From: Aliikangiella sp964411875
GTDB lineage: Bacteria > Pseudomonadota > Gammaproteobacteria > Enterobacterales > Kangiellaceae
Direction: 5' to 3'
Length of the DNA stretch: 64,000 bases
NCBI GenBank assembly: GCA_964411875.1
Contig: CAYPMT010000001.1
Coordinates: 1-64,000 of the forward strand
Under the pieces are notes generated by a model. The model had not been told where the DNA came from. It worked only from the letters and a program-made list of their open reading frames with translations, and searched no databases. Of the stretch, positions 16,827 through 25,184 are shown piece by piece. Position numbers and translations under genes: made by a program. Within the stretch, counting starts at the first letter, position 1. Every line of letters starts with the position of its first letter.

Positions 16827-17630
16827 ATGAAAATTTCACAGGACGAGTTTCATCGCATCCAAATACTTTTAGAAAAGTTCAGCGGGATCTTATTGACCGA
16901 AAATAAGGATTATTTGGTGGTTAATCGTTTAGATCCACTGATAAAAAAGTATTCATTAAATTCTTTCTCTGAGTTACTTGAACAAATAGAAACGGCAGGT
17001 GATGAGACTTTTCTACAGCAAGTTATTGATTTAATGACAACCAATGAAACCCTATGGTTTCGTGACGATTATCCATTTGATTTTTTAGTAAGTTCTATTT
17101 GTAGTCAATGGCAATCAAATGAAAAAATTAGAATTCTTAGTGTTGGTTGTTCCACAGGGCAAGAACCTTACTCGATTACAATGGCACTTGATAATATTAG
17201 AAAGCTTGATAACACTGAAATCATGGCAATCGACATATCTGAATCGGCTTTACAGAAAGCTCGCGAAGGTATTTATCAAAGAATTGAAATAGAGCGAGGG
17301 TTGCCTTCAGCTAAATTAAAGACTTACTTTTCGCCGCTTGAGGATAAACGTTGGCAAATTAATCAAAACTTGAAAGAAAAAGTTATTTGCCGCCATATTA
17401 ACTTATTAGATACGCCTTATGATCTTGGCAGCTTCGATATTATTTTTTGCCGTAATGTTCTGATTTATTTTTCGGATGATACAAAATCAAAAGTGCTCAA
17501 AGAGCTAGTTGCTCATCTTAATCCTCAAGGCTATTTGTTTCTAGGTGGTTCAGAAAGTCTTTCCCAGAAAGATTTGGGTATGAAAATAGTCCGCTGTAAC
17601 CCTGGATTTGCCTATCAGAAATTGGCTTAA
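16827..17630 (+). CDS. cheR: Chemoreceptor glutamate methyltransferase CheR
   Basis: CheR methylates receptor glutamates from S-adenosylmethionine and sets adaptation. The 267-residue protein has an N-terminal all-helical domain (about 1-75, ending MTTNETLWFRDDYPF, the family hallmark) and a Rossmann methyltransferase domain with LSVGCSTGQEPYSI (about 109-122) as the SAM-binding loop and FCRNVLIYF near residue 210. No C-terminal VxxxF pentapeptide-binding extension is seen. In other polar flagellar loci the flgBCDEFGHIJ rod and hook operon follows; here an unrelated ATPase gene follows, so the cluster is broken. Confidence 0.95.
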   Translation: MKISQDEFHRIQILLEKFSGILLTENKDYLVVNRLDPLIKKYSLNSFSELLEQIETAGDETFLQQVIDLMTTNETLWFRDDYPFDFLVSSICSQWQSNEKIRILSVGCSTGQEPYSITMALDNIRKLDNTEIMAIDISESALQKAREGIYQRIEIERGLPSAKLKTYFSPLEDKRWQINQNLKEKVICRHINLLDTPYDLGSFDIIFCRNVLIYFSDDTKSKVLKELVAHLNPQGYLFLGGSESLSQKDLGMKIVRCNPGFAYQKLA

Positions 17631-17807
17631 TCCTAGTAACTTAATACTCATGACCTAATTTTTATGAGTGAGCCTCTGTAATATTAGTATCAATAAATTC
17701 GACTATTTTCATACTTTTGAGGATTTTGCCACACTTTCCCTATTTGCTATTTAATATCAATGCGTTAGACTAGAATTATCTAGTGATCATTATTACAACT
17801 TAGGTTT

Positions 17808-19649
17808 ATGCCGACATCATCTAACGACAAAAAAGCATTGCCAGCTAAAAAAGCGTCGAAAAACAAAAGCGTTAAAAAACCATCGCCAAAAGTTGTTGCG
17901 CCAGTTGATGCCGTTAGCATTTTAAGTCAGTTAGAAAAAGAAGGGTTACTCAGCGAAGAAGCATCAAAGCAAGCGTTGATTCAATTTCGCCAAAAAAGGC
18001 CTCAAGGTCATCCAGTTAATCAAATTGCGACACTTAATTTAAAAAGCTCGAAAGCAGGTGCTAAAAAGCTCACAGCTGAAGTTCTGACAGAATGGTTTGC
18101 CGATAAACACCAGTTGCCTTACGTCCGTTTAGATCCACTAAAAATTGATGTTGATAAAGTAACCGAAGTCATGTCAAAAGCTTTTGCTTTGCGTCACAAT
18201 ATTCTTGCTTGTGAAGTCACTAAAAATGATATAGCTATTGCGGTTCTTGATCCTAATGAAATCAGTTGGGAGCAAGGTTTATTACATATTTTAAGAAAGC
18301 CTATTCGCAAAGTATTTGCTAATCCTGAAACTGTGAGCCGGTTACAACAAGATTTTTACAAATTGAGTCGCTCGATGAAAGGGGCTGCCGGTGAAACGCT
18401 GCAAGCTACTCAACTGAGTAATTTAGAGCAACTATTAGAAGTTGGTAAAGCGGGCGATATTGATGCTAATGATCAGCATGTTGTACAAATTGTTGACTGG
18501 TTATTGCAATATGCTTTTTCTGAAAGAGCCAGTGATATTCATATTGAACCACGTCGAGAAATTGCCAATATCCGTTTGCGTATTGATGGCGTACTACATA
18601 AAGTTTACGAAATGCCTGCCAACATTGGAACAGCTGTCGTAGCACGCTTTAAAATTTTAGGACGAATGGATGTGGCTGAAAGACGTAAACCTCTCGATGG
18701 TCGGATTAAAACAAAAACCCCCAAAGGTCCAGAAATTGAACTGCGTTTATCGAGTTTACCTACTGCCTTTGGTGAAAAACTCGTTGCTCGTATTTTTGAC
18801 CCAACCGTTTTACTCAGAGATTTTAAAGAGCTTGGCTTAGACAAAAAAACCGAACAAAGTTGGTTGCAATTATCTAACCAACCTAATGGTATTGTGTTAT
18901 TAACAGGGCCAACCGGTTCAGGTAAAACCACAACCTTATATACAACCTTAAAAAAAGTCGCCACGCCTCAAGTGAATGTTTGTACCATTGAAGATCCGAT
19001 TGAAATGGTCGTACCTGAATTTAATCAAATGCAAGTGCATCATGATATTGATGTAGACTTTGCAACGGGTATCAGAGCCTTGTTACGACAAGATCCTGAT
19101 ATCATTATGATTGGTGAAATCCGAGATAAAGAAACTGCTGAAATGGCCATACAAGCCTCTTTAACTGGCCATTTAGTGATATCAACACTGCATACTAATG
19201 ATGCCTCATCGGCTATTACACGCTTGCAAGATATTGGCGTACCACCTTACCTAGTTAATGCGACTTTGCTTGGCGTTATGGCACAGCGTTTAGTTAGAAC
19301 ACTATGCCCTCATTGCAAACAAGCTGTTGAGCCAGATGAAGAAGGTTGGAAAGAATTAACCACTGGATTTAAAGCAGCTCTTCCTAAATTAATGTTTGAA
19401 GCAAAAGGGTGTGATGAATGTCGACACTCAGGCTACACTGGACGGGTTGGTATTTACGAACTACTTAAAATAACACCATCGATTAAAAGTCTTGTTACGC
19501 AAGAATGCGATGTTGCTCCACTCAGACAACAAGCCCTACAAGAAGGCATGATGCTACTCAGAATTAATGGCGCGCAAAAAGTTGCTCAAGGGGTAACGAC
19601 AATTGCAGAAATTATGCGTGTTGCTTCTCCTCAGATGGAAAAAGGGTAG
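17808..19649 (+). CDS. GspE/PilB-family secretion or pilus assembly ATPase
   Basis: This is a hexameric AAA+-like motor ATPase of the type II secretion and type IV pilus family. The 613 residues comprise a Lys-rich start, a GspE N-terminal domain (about 35-185), the N2 PAS-like region with ERASDIHIEPR (about 240-251), Walker A GPTGSGKTT (about 367-375), the Asp box, Walker B IIMIGEIRD, and a tetracysteine zinc motif CPHC...CDEC near residue 500-540. The family member cannot be fixed. It is alone here, without a pilC/gspF-like membrane gene or pilin genes, and could be an orphan, a second PilB, or work with gsp genes elsewhere. Translation initiates at an ATG with a weak AGG upstream. Confidence 0.85.
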   Translation: MPTSSNDKKALPAKKASKNKSVKKPSPKVVAPVDAVSILSQLEKEGLLSEEASKQALIQFRQKRPQGHPVNQIATLNLKSSKAGAKKLTAEVLTEWFADKHQLPYVRLDPLKIDVDKVTEVMSKAFALRHNILACEVTKNDIAIAVLDPNEISWEQGLLHILRKPIRKVFANPETVSRLQQDFYKLSRSMKGAAGETLQATQLSNLEQLLEVGKAGDIDANDQHVVQIVDWLLQYAFSERASDIHIEPRREIANIRLRIDGVLHKVYEMPANIGTAVVARFKILGRMDVAERRKPLDGRIKTKTPKGPEIELRLSSLPTAFGEKLVARIFDPTVLLRDFKELGLDKKTEQSWLQLSNQPNGIVLLTGPTGSGKTTTLYTTLKKVATPQVNVCTIEDPIEMVVPEFNQMQVHHDIDVDFATGIRALLRQDPDIIMIGEIRDKETAEMAIQASLTGHLVISTLHTNDASSAITRLQDIGVPPYLVNATLLGVMAQRLVRTLCPHCKQAVEPDEEGWKELTTGFKAALPKLMFEAKGCDECRHSGYTGRVGIYELLKITPSIKSLVTQECDVAPLRQQALQEGMMLLRINGAQKVAQGVTTIAEIMRVASPQMEKG

Positions 19650-19826
19650 CTATTTTTTCCCCACAAAAATAATTAAAAGCTTTGATAAGAACTTCTTATT
19701 AAGCGCATCATACTTTATGGACTTGTCATATTTAATAAATTCAGTTAGGAGTTTGAGTATAAAAAGTATTTTTTTGTTTTTTCTTATTTACGGAGTTTTT
19801 ATGGGGGAGGTTATAGTGCTGAATTG

Positions 19827-20066
19827 ATGTTAGAGGAAGCAAAGGTAAAAGAGCTTTGTGGTTCAGACGATCTTGTATATATAAAAGACGAACCTTACCC
19901 ACTTAAACGTAGTAAAGAATTCTATCAGCGTTTTTCTCCAAAAACGGTTGCAGATATTTTTGCTAGGATACCTCGTGTTCCGGTAGAGTGTAGTCATCAG
20001 CCAGGTTGTAGCGATAAAGTGTTTATTGACTTGAATGATATGTCTTTATCGTATCCGAGAGAGTGA
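19827..20066 (+). CDS. Hypothetical protein, 79 residues
   Basis: The ATG at 19827 follows a TTG codon in frame; a purine-rich stretch (GGGGGAGG, 19803-19810) lies upstream but 16 bases away. The protein is soluble with no signal peptide. Residues 55-79 contain two cysteines (ECSHQPGCSDK) and an acidic end. It looks like part of a larger protein, and I recognise no family. It begins the gene-poor islet between the ATPase gene and gloA, whose base composition is lower in GC than the flanks by eye. Confidence 0.4.
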   Translation: MLEEAKVKELCGSDDLVYIKDEPYPLKRSKEFYQRFSPKTVADIFARIPRVPVECSHQPGCSDKVFIDLNDMSLSYPRE

Positions 20067-20205
20067 GAAAGAGGAGATGTATTTTTATTTGTTAGAAATG
20101 TTTCTTCAGAAGTTAAACAGAACATTGATAGAAAAGGGACAATGAAAGTGAAAGACTTTCTTCAAGTTTAAAAGGTCTACTAATTCATTAGTATCATTCT
20201 TTTTG

Positions 20206-20322
20206 ATGCTTGCTGTAACTTGGTTAATTAATTTAGTAATAGATTTTAAATCATTAGTGAGTAGTGTAGTACTAGCATTATTTATTTATATGTTTATTAA
20301 AGTAATTATTAGAAATCAATAG
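20206..20322 (+). CDS. Possible small membrane protein or gene remnant
   Basis: Thirty-eight residues from ATG 20206 form two hydrophobic stretches and end VIIRNQ. The same frame is open back to 20152 but without a usable start. Further upstream, still in the same frame, a 22-residue ORF (20077-20145, ribosome-binding site GAGGAG) is separated from it by two TGA stops. This may be a decayed gene broken by stop codons, or chance. Support is weak. Confidence 0.25.
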   Translation: MLAVTWLINLVIDFKSLVSSVVLALFIYMFIKVIIRNQ

Positions 20323-20337
20323 GCTCAGGAATTTAAT

Positions 20338-20723
20338 ATGTATAAAATACTAATGTTTTTATGTTTATTCTCTATTGCTTGTGTTAAGGCAGAGAGACCA
20401 CCAATGGACAATCGATATATTGGAGAACCTATTGAGGGTATGCATGATACTTTATTTAAATTACATTTGAATGAATTTGATTCGCCAGAAAAGTATTTTA
20501 CTACTTATGTCTATGACGCAGAAACTAAGTTATTCAGGGAGTCATTACAAAAGCAAATTGCTCTATTGAATAAGCCAGCAACAACAAGTTTATCTTCGGG
20601 CTGGTCCAAATATGGTGTAGGTTATATGACGTTTGTGGCTGTAATAGAGAACAAGCCTTATTTTGCTGTTCTATCGTTTGTCAAAGAAGATGTGTGGAAA
20701 ATTTCAGGCGTTTCTTTTGAAGA
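20338..20723 (+). CDS. Putative lipoprotein, 3' end lost in the assembly gap
   Basis: The ORF starts with ATG and encodes a short signal peptide with lipobox SIAC (Cys15), then RPPMDNRYIGEPIEGMHD and an alpha/beta region ending in VWKISGVSFE, where it runs into a run of N. It is therefore truncated by the assembly, not by biology as far as can be seen. The likely location is the periplasmic face of the inner or outer membrane. The repeated aromatic/beta pattern (YMTFVAVIENKPYFAVLSF) resembles NTF2-like or DUF4878-type folds, but that is only an impression. No family is assigned. Confidence 0.6.
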
Positions 20724-20823
20724 NNNNNNNNNNNNNNNNNNNNNNNNNNNNNNNNNNNNNNNNNNNNNNNNNNNNNNNNNNNNNNNNNNNNNNNNNNNNN
20801 NNNNNNNNNNNNNNNNNNNNNNN
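20724..20823. other. Assembly gap (100 N)
   Basis: Exactly 100 unknown bases join two contigs; 100 is the conventional filler for a gap of unknown length. Sequence, distance and even orientation across it are unproven. Gaps at such points often reflect repeats. Confidence 0.98.
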
Positions 20824-20833
20824 CAATAGGAGA

Positions 20834-21421
20834 ATGAAATACTTTTTTATCAAGTTTTTTCTATTAGTTTTAATACTAGGCTGTAATGCTAAAGAGGTTA
20901 ATCCAGATAATAATATAATAACTCATGTTGCAGGTGCAGAGTGGGTTCCTTCTTTGGAATGGCATCATGTTGATTTAGTTGCTTTGTCGCCTGATGGAAA
21001 AAGGAAAGCAATAATCACAGCGTCCTATGATAGTAAAAAAATATTTAAGCAGTTGTCAATAAAAATGAATAATAGAATAGTTGAGATACCTAAAGAGCTA
21101 TTTGTCTACTTTCCTAAACCATCATTAAGGAATATGTATTTGTCATGAGGAAATAGTTTTAAGGGTTTAAAACTCAGCAATTTAAAGTTAGATCTAACTT
21201 ATGGCGAAATACAAAATAAAGAAGTAGATAAAGACTCATTCTTTTTTCTTGGTGATTGGTCTCGCTTTTATAGTGTCAGCTTTATTATTAAGTCAGGGCA
21301 GTTTAAATGTTTCGATATTGAATTTCCTCATCCAGAAGATGTACATGACAAATTAACAGATGACTTAGAAAATAAAATTATGAAAGAAACCGGTATTAGA
21401 GCTTGTAGAGTGCGCTCCTAA
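20834..21421 (+). pseudogene. Putative lipoprotein gene interrupted by an in-frame TGA
   Basis: ATG 20834 has an AGGAGA ribosome-binding site and encodes a signal peptide with lipobox ILGC (Cys17). Translation stops at TGA 21146-21148 after 104 residues, but the same frame continues without another stop for 90 codons to TAA 21419-21421. The downstream part (GNSFKGLKLSNLKLDLTYG, then FFFLGDWSRFYSVSFIIKSG) reads like real protein, with alternating beta-strand pattern. I infer a 195-codon gene with one nonsense mutation (for example TGG or CGA to TGA), or a base-call error near the contig end. Alternatively the protein truly ends at 21148. No family is recognised. Confidence 0.55.
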
Positions 21422-21447
21422 TTTTAAGCGGCTTAATTTCCTCTCGA

Positions 21448-21666
21448 ATGTTTTCAACAAAACTGGTGGTTTCAGTAACTGCAGAACTTACGAATAGCGT
21501 TCTTAATTGTGAAGATTGGGCATCGGATGCTGAGTCGTTTCCTTGTTATGGCAAAGAATTATTTGATGTTTATATGAATTACAAAGAAACAATAAAAGAT
21601 ACTTGTATCTTAGGTTTTATTGAATATATATTAGAAATAATAGATGATGTAAGAGTGAATTGGTAG
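21448..21666 (+). CDS. Hypothetical ORF, 72 residues, possibly a gene fragment
   Basis: The ORF opens with ATG but without a ribosome-binding site. It encodes SVTAELTNSVLNCEDWASD and a moderately hydrophobic, acidic C-terminal half with four cysteines in total. It has no signal peptide and no recognised domain. Its lack of translation signals and position directly after an interrupted gene suggest a remnant. Confidence 0.3.
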   Translation: MFSTKLVVSVTAELTNSVLNCEDWASDAESFPCYGKELFDVYMNYKETIKDTCILGFIEYILEIIDDVRVNW

Positions 21667-21739
21667 CCCTATAGGTTGGGTTATGCGATGCTAACCCAAC
21701 CTACTAAACTCTGAACAATAAAACACAACGAGGTATGAC

Positions 21740-22156
21740 ATGAAGTATCTTCACGCAATGATTCGAGTTTCAGATATTGAAAAGTCTTTAAAGTTTTATC
21801 AGGAGTTTCTTGGTTTGAAGCTTGTCAGTAAAAAGGATTATCCGCAAGGCGAATTTTCTTTGTACTATCTCGCTACTGAAGAAGGCGAGCCTGAAATTGA
21901 ACTTACTCATAATTGGGGTGGTGGAGATTATACTTCTGGAGATGCCTTTGGTCACTTAGCATTTTCTGTTTCAAATATTTATGAGCTTTGTGAAAACCTT
22001 GAAAAATCTGGCGTAACCATTTTGCGACCACCCAGAGATGGGCATATGGCATTTATCAAAGATCCAAGTGGTGTGTCGATTGAGCTTCTTCAAGAGGGTG
22101 ATAGCCTTCCGAAGAATGAGAAATGGGTAAACCGTGAAAGTGTTGGTAGTTGGTAA
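21740..22156 (+). CDS. gloA: Lactoylglutathione lyase (glyoxalase I), VOC family
   Basis: This enzyme converts the methylglyoxal-glutathione adduct to lactoylglutathione. The 138-residue protein has two VOC modules and the four metal ligands of the family: His5 (LHAMIRV), Glu54 (IELTHNW), His72 (FGHLAFSV) and Glu115 (SIELLQ). The length equals that of E. coli GloA (135). GAGGT lies seven bases before the ATG. The short form and ligand spacing suggest the nickel-dependent type. It is a single-gene unit. Confidence 0.88.
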   Translation: MKYLHAMIRVSDIEKSLKFYQEFLGLKLVSKKDYPQGEFSLYYLATEEGEPEIELTHNWGGGDYTSGDAFGHLAFSVSNIYELCENLEKSGVTILRPPRDGHMAFIKDPSGVSIELLQEGDSLPKNEKWVNRESVGSW

Positions 22157-22281
22157 GTTATATCAGCATGCCCATTTTACTTGATTTTTAAGTCTAGCCT
22201 ATCACCTATCAGGCTAAAACGGCTTGTTTTTATCTTCTTTTCTCGGTAATGTGCCGTAACTTAATTTAAAAGGAGATAAAA

Positions 22282-23973
22282 ATGAAGAAAGTATTGATTC
22301 TTGTAGCAGTTTTAATTTTGGGTGTGTTTGCCTATAAGCACTTTGTAAAGAGTGGTTCCTCGGATAGTGTTGTTTCTTATGTGCCTGAAGATACCGTGTT
22401 ATTTATGGGTAATTTAGAAGCGGTTGATGCTACCGATTTAATGGCATGGACTGCATCTATGACAGTTGATCCGACTACGATACCTGGAATTATGCAGGTT
22501 TATGAAGAGGGTGCTGATACAAAAGGTTTACAGTTTCTTTTAAGCTTTTATGTTAAGTATTTGAAAGGCCTTTCTGATCTTGACACATTTTTTGAAAAAT
22601 TTGGTTTAGATAAAACTGAAGTTGATGGTGCTTTTTATATGGTGCAGTCTATTCCAGTGATGCGTTGGCAAGTAGCTGATAGTCAAGTTTTTGAAAAGTT
22701 GATCGGTGAGATTGAAACAGAGATTGATTATTCTGCTGAAAAAGAAACTAAAGGTAATGTTAGCTTTCGTCGTTATCAACTTAATGAAAAGCAACCTAGC
22801 GTTGACTTGATTGTTGCTCAACAAGAAAATCATGTTGTGTTTACGCTTAATACGCCATTAGATGATGAGCAAGATTTATTTCCAGCATTAGGTATTAATA
22901 AGCCAGAAAAAAGCATACAGAACAGCGCGATTTTTAAAGGTGCGATGAGTGAAATTAATGTTGGCTCTATCGGGGTTTTATTTTTTAATACTTTAGAAAT
23001 TGTTAAGGGGTTGACCAACCCAGAAGCTAACCGTCTTGGTGATATGCTAAAGCTATTTGCTGAACTTGCTGAAGAGCCGAGTGATGGCCTATCCAAAATT
23101 CAAACCCCAGCTTGTCAAAAAGAGTTTGCTGAAATGGCTGCCCGTTGGCCTTATATCTCTGGTGGATACACAGAATTAACCAAAGAAAAAGCGACTTATA
23201 AAATGTTAACCAAAATGACGGATAACAATTTTATTGATTCGCTTAAAAAACTCGCAGGTTCTGTACCAACCGCTTATTCGAATAAAGAGTTGCCTTTTTA
23301 TATGGCTCTTGGAATAAATGTTAATTATTTAACTGAGTTTGTTACTGATTTAAAAGCTGACTGGAGTAAACGTACCTATGAGTGTGAACCTTTAGCTGAA
23401 ATGAAAATGAGTATTGAAAATATGAACACGGTATTTTTGATGACAGCGGGTATGATGCAAAATGTAAAAGGGCTTGGTGTTGGAGTCACTAAAATGGCTG
23501 ATATTGAGGCACTAAAGAATTCTGATTTTAGTGGGCTTTCTGTTGTTTCAACCATTATTGCCGATAAACCAGAAAGTTTAATTAATCTTGCGAAAGGCTT
23601 TTTTCCACCACTACAAGAGATTAATTTAACCAATGACGGTGTTGCCCATGAAATTAGTGTCCCTATGGCTCCTATGCCAGTAAAGGTTGCAATGAAAGAG
23701 TCACAAATTACGCTTTTTACTGATGACTTAGGCAAAGATTTTATTGATTCTGAAGCTCAAGAGGGTTATTTCTTAGGCTTTGGTGCTGATTATGCTTTAT
23801 TGGGTCAATTGATGATGGAAGCTGATTTCGATGACATGCCTAATGCAGAGAAGGACAAAGAAATGATGGAAAACTTATTTAAATCGCTTGATTATTACGT
23901 GGACTTTTCTATGTCGATTGAAGACAGAGGGCTAATGCTTGATACCCATATGAAAAGAAATGCGAGTAATTAA
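22282..23973 (+). CDS. Large membrane-anchored protein of unknown function (DUF3352-like?)
   Basis: The 563-residue protein begins with an uncleaved signal anchor (about 3-18) followed by a long extracytoplasmic region. It contains SYVPEDTVLFMGNLEAVDA near residue 32, an opening often seen in DUF3352-type proteins, where a beta strand follows a Pro-Glu/Ala-Asp-Thr turn. Repeated blocks of strand-helix pattern and many Met and acidic residues follow. Two cysteines (about 277 and 368) could form a disulfide. AAGGAG sets the start. No neighbour gives a pathway; it stands alone between gloA and the phytase/TonB receptor genes. Function is unknown. Confidence 0.7.
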   Translation: MKKVLILVAVLILGVFAYKHFVKSGSSDSVVSYVPEDTVLFMGNLEAVDATDLMAWTASMTVDPTTIPGIMQVYEEGADTKGLQFLLSFYVKYLKGLSDLDTFFEKFGLDKTEVDGAFYMVQSIPVMRWQVADSQVFEKLIGEIETEIDYSAEKETKGNVSFRRYQLNEKQPSVDLIVAQQENHVVFTLNTPLDDEQDLFPALGINKPEKSIQNSAIFKGAMSEINVGSIGVLFFNTLEIVKGLTNPEANRLGDMLKLFAELAEEPSDGLSKIQTPACQKEFAEMAARWPYISGGYTELTKEKATYKMLTKMTDNNFIDSLKKLAGSVPTAYSNKELPFYMALGINVNYLTEFVTDLKADWSKRTYECEPLAEMKMSIENMNTVFLMTAGMMQNVKGLGVGVTKMADIEALKNSDFSGLSVVSTIIADKPESLINLAKGFFPPLQEINLTNDGVAHEISVPMAPMPVKVAMKESQITLFTDDLGKDFIDSEAQEGYFLGFGADYALLGQLMMEADFDDMPNAEKDKEMMENLFKSLDYYVDFSMSIEDRGLMLDTHMKRNASN

Positions 23974-23992
23974 TTAAAATTTCTTGTCGATA

Positions 23993-24025
23993 ATTGGCAA
24001 CTAAAATTTAGTTTTAGTTGCCAAT
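23993..24025. terminator. Strong hairpin between convergent genes
   Basis: ATTGGCAACTAAAA (23993-24006) and its exact complement TTTTAGTTGCCAAT (24012-24025) enclose a five-base loop. It lies 20 bases after the anchored-protein gene and 45 bases beyond the end of the leftward phytase gene. The A/T-rich base of the stem gives a short U-run on each strand, so it may serve both. Confidence 0.6.
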
Positions 24026-24069
24026 GTTATTTGAGACTATTTTTATTTAGGCTTATTTTATTTGAAGAA

Positions 24070-25101
24070 TTAAAGTCCTAACGCCTTAACAATCATCCGC
24101 CAATCAATAATTTTAAAGTTTTGATTTTCGGTTGGCCTTTCATTGAAACCATCTTGTACGACTAAAACACCTTGTGGAAACTGACTACCTAGATTAACTG
24201 ATGTCACTGTTAGTCCATCGGTTTCTTGCGTGCCATCGATAGTTTTTTCTGGGTTGTCAGCTATTCTAAAAGAACCGAGATAACGATTAGCATCGTTTAA
24301 ATCATAAACGGCATAACTATGATCGCCTTGGCTAGATACTATTAAAAGTTTATATTGGTCGTTATGATATATTTCCATACCTTCAACATCGGCTGTTAAG
24401 CTGTTGTTAGAAACTTTATCGAGTAAGACCTTCTCACTAGCACGACTTGCATCCGCAGGCATCTGCCAAAAGCCAAAGTTTTCTTCGCCTAAGTAAAGCG
24501 TTGCTGTTTGGTCATCAACACTGCAGCCCTCCGGTTGAGAATCCAGTTTAAATTCACCAATTAATTTGGGCTTTAATTGATTATCTGAGTTTAATTGCCA
24601 TTGTTGATATTCGCCTTCTTTACCATTAACAAAAGCATAAGCTAGACCTTGTGAGTCAAGATGCATACATACACCATAAGGATCGGCAATAGTTAAGGCT
24701 TGCTCAGCAACATGTTTAACTTTACCCATTTCGGAAATATAAAAAATATCTAGGGTTTGATGTGTCCGATTCGTTGCTACAGCAATATCAATGAGATTGT
24801 TATCAATCGATATGCCTTGACGTAGATCAACATTGTTTAAACGGCCACGATTAAGAAATTGAACCTGTTTGCCTTGAAGATTATAAACTGCAAGTCCTTG
24901 GCGTTTATCCGTACCTAAAACAAGACTATTTTGAGTCGATTTTTGATTAATCCAAATAGCTGGGTCATCAGCAGCATCATCACTATTAGCAACAGGTTGA
25001 GTTTCAACTTGCGCATAAATAACTTTAGCATTTTTGTTAATTGGGTGATGTTGACAAGCAGATATTAATAGAAAAAGAATGAATAAAAGAGTAGTACGCA
25101 T
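24070..25101 (-). CDS. Beta-propeller phytase-like lipoprotein
   Basis: Beta-propeller phytases release phosphate from inositol hexakisphosphate with calcium. The 343-residue protein has a lipobox SAC (Cys16), so it is probably membrane-anchored in the periplasm or at the surface. It shows the family blocks DAADDPAIWINQ (about 42-53), LGTDKRQGLAVYNLQGKQ, EGCSVDDQTATLYLGEEN and DVEGMEIYH. The Asp- and Glu-rich loops are the calcium and phosphate sites in known structures. It lies behind a TonB-dependent receptor on the same strand, a pairing known in aquatic proteobacteria. A terminator sits between the two, so expression of the phytase may depend on read-through or its own promoter. Confidence 0.88.
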   Translation of the reverse strand: MRTTLLFILFLLISACQHHPINKNAKVIYAQVETQPVANSDDAADDPAIWINQKSTQNSLVLGTDKRQGLAVYNLQGKQVQFLNRGRLNNVDLRQGISIDNNLIDIAVATNRTHQTLDIFYISEMGKVKHVAEQALTIADPYGVCMHLDSQGLAYAFVNGKEGEYQQWQLNSDNQLKPKLIGEFKLDSQPEGCSVDDQTATLYLGEENFGFWQMPADASRASEKVLLDKVSNNSLTADVEGMEIYHNDQYKLLIVSSQGDHSYAVYDLNDANRYLGSFRIADNPEKTIDGTQETDGLTVTSVNLGSQFPQGVLVVQDGFNERPTENQNFKIIDWRMIVKALGL

Positions 25102-25140
25102 TTGAATTCTCGTTTAATAAAAAGATGAAAAAATTTCAAT

Positions 25141-25167
25141 AAAAAAGGGGAGCGGTAACTCCCCTTT
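25141..25167 (-). terminator. Rho-independent terminator after the TonB receptor gene
   Basis: On the minus strand AAAGGGGAG, a six-base loop and CTCCCC are followed by six T. It lies 18 bases after the receptor stop codon and before the phytase gene, so it should reduce phytase transcription from the receptor promoter. Confidence 0.85.
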
Positions 25168-25184
25168 AGGATTAAAAGTTTATA

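Noticed and set aside
19603..19827. A 74-residue frame across the end of the GspE/PilB-type ATPase gene
   Set aside because: Its first part overlaps the ATPase in another frame and it has no ribosome-binding site.
20724..20823. Frames translated through the run of N
   Set aside because: The bases are unknown filler, so no protein can be read across them.
21146..21148. Selenocysteine insertion at the in-frame TGA
   Set aside because: No selenoprotein family fits, and I see no SECIS-like hairpin just after the codon. A nonsense mutation or sequencing error is simpler.
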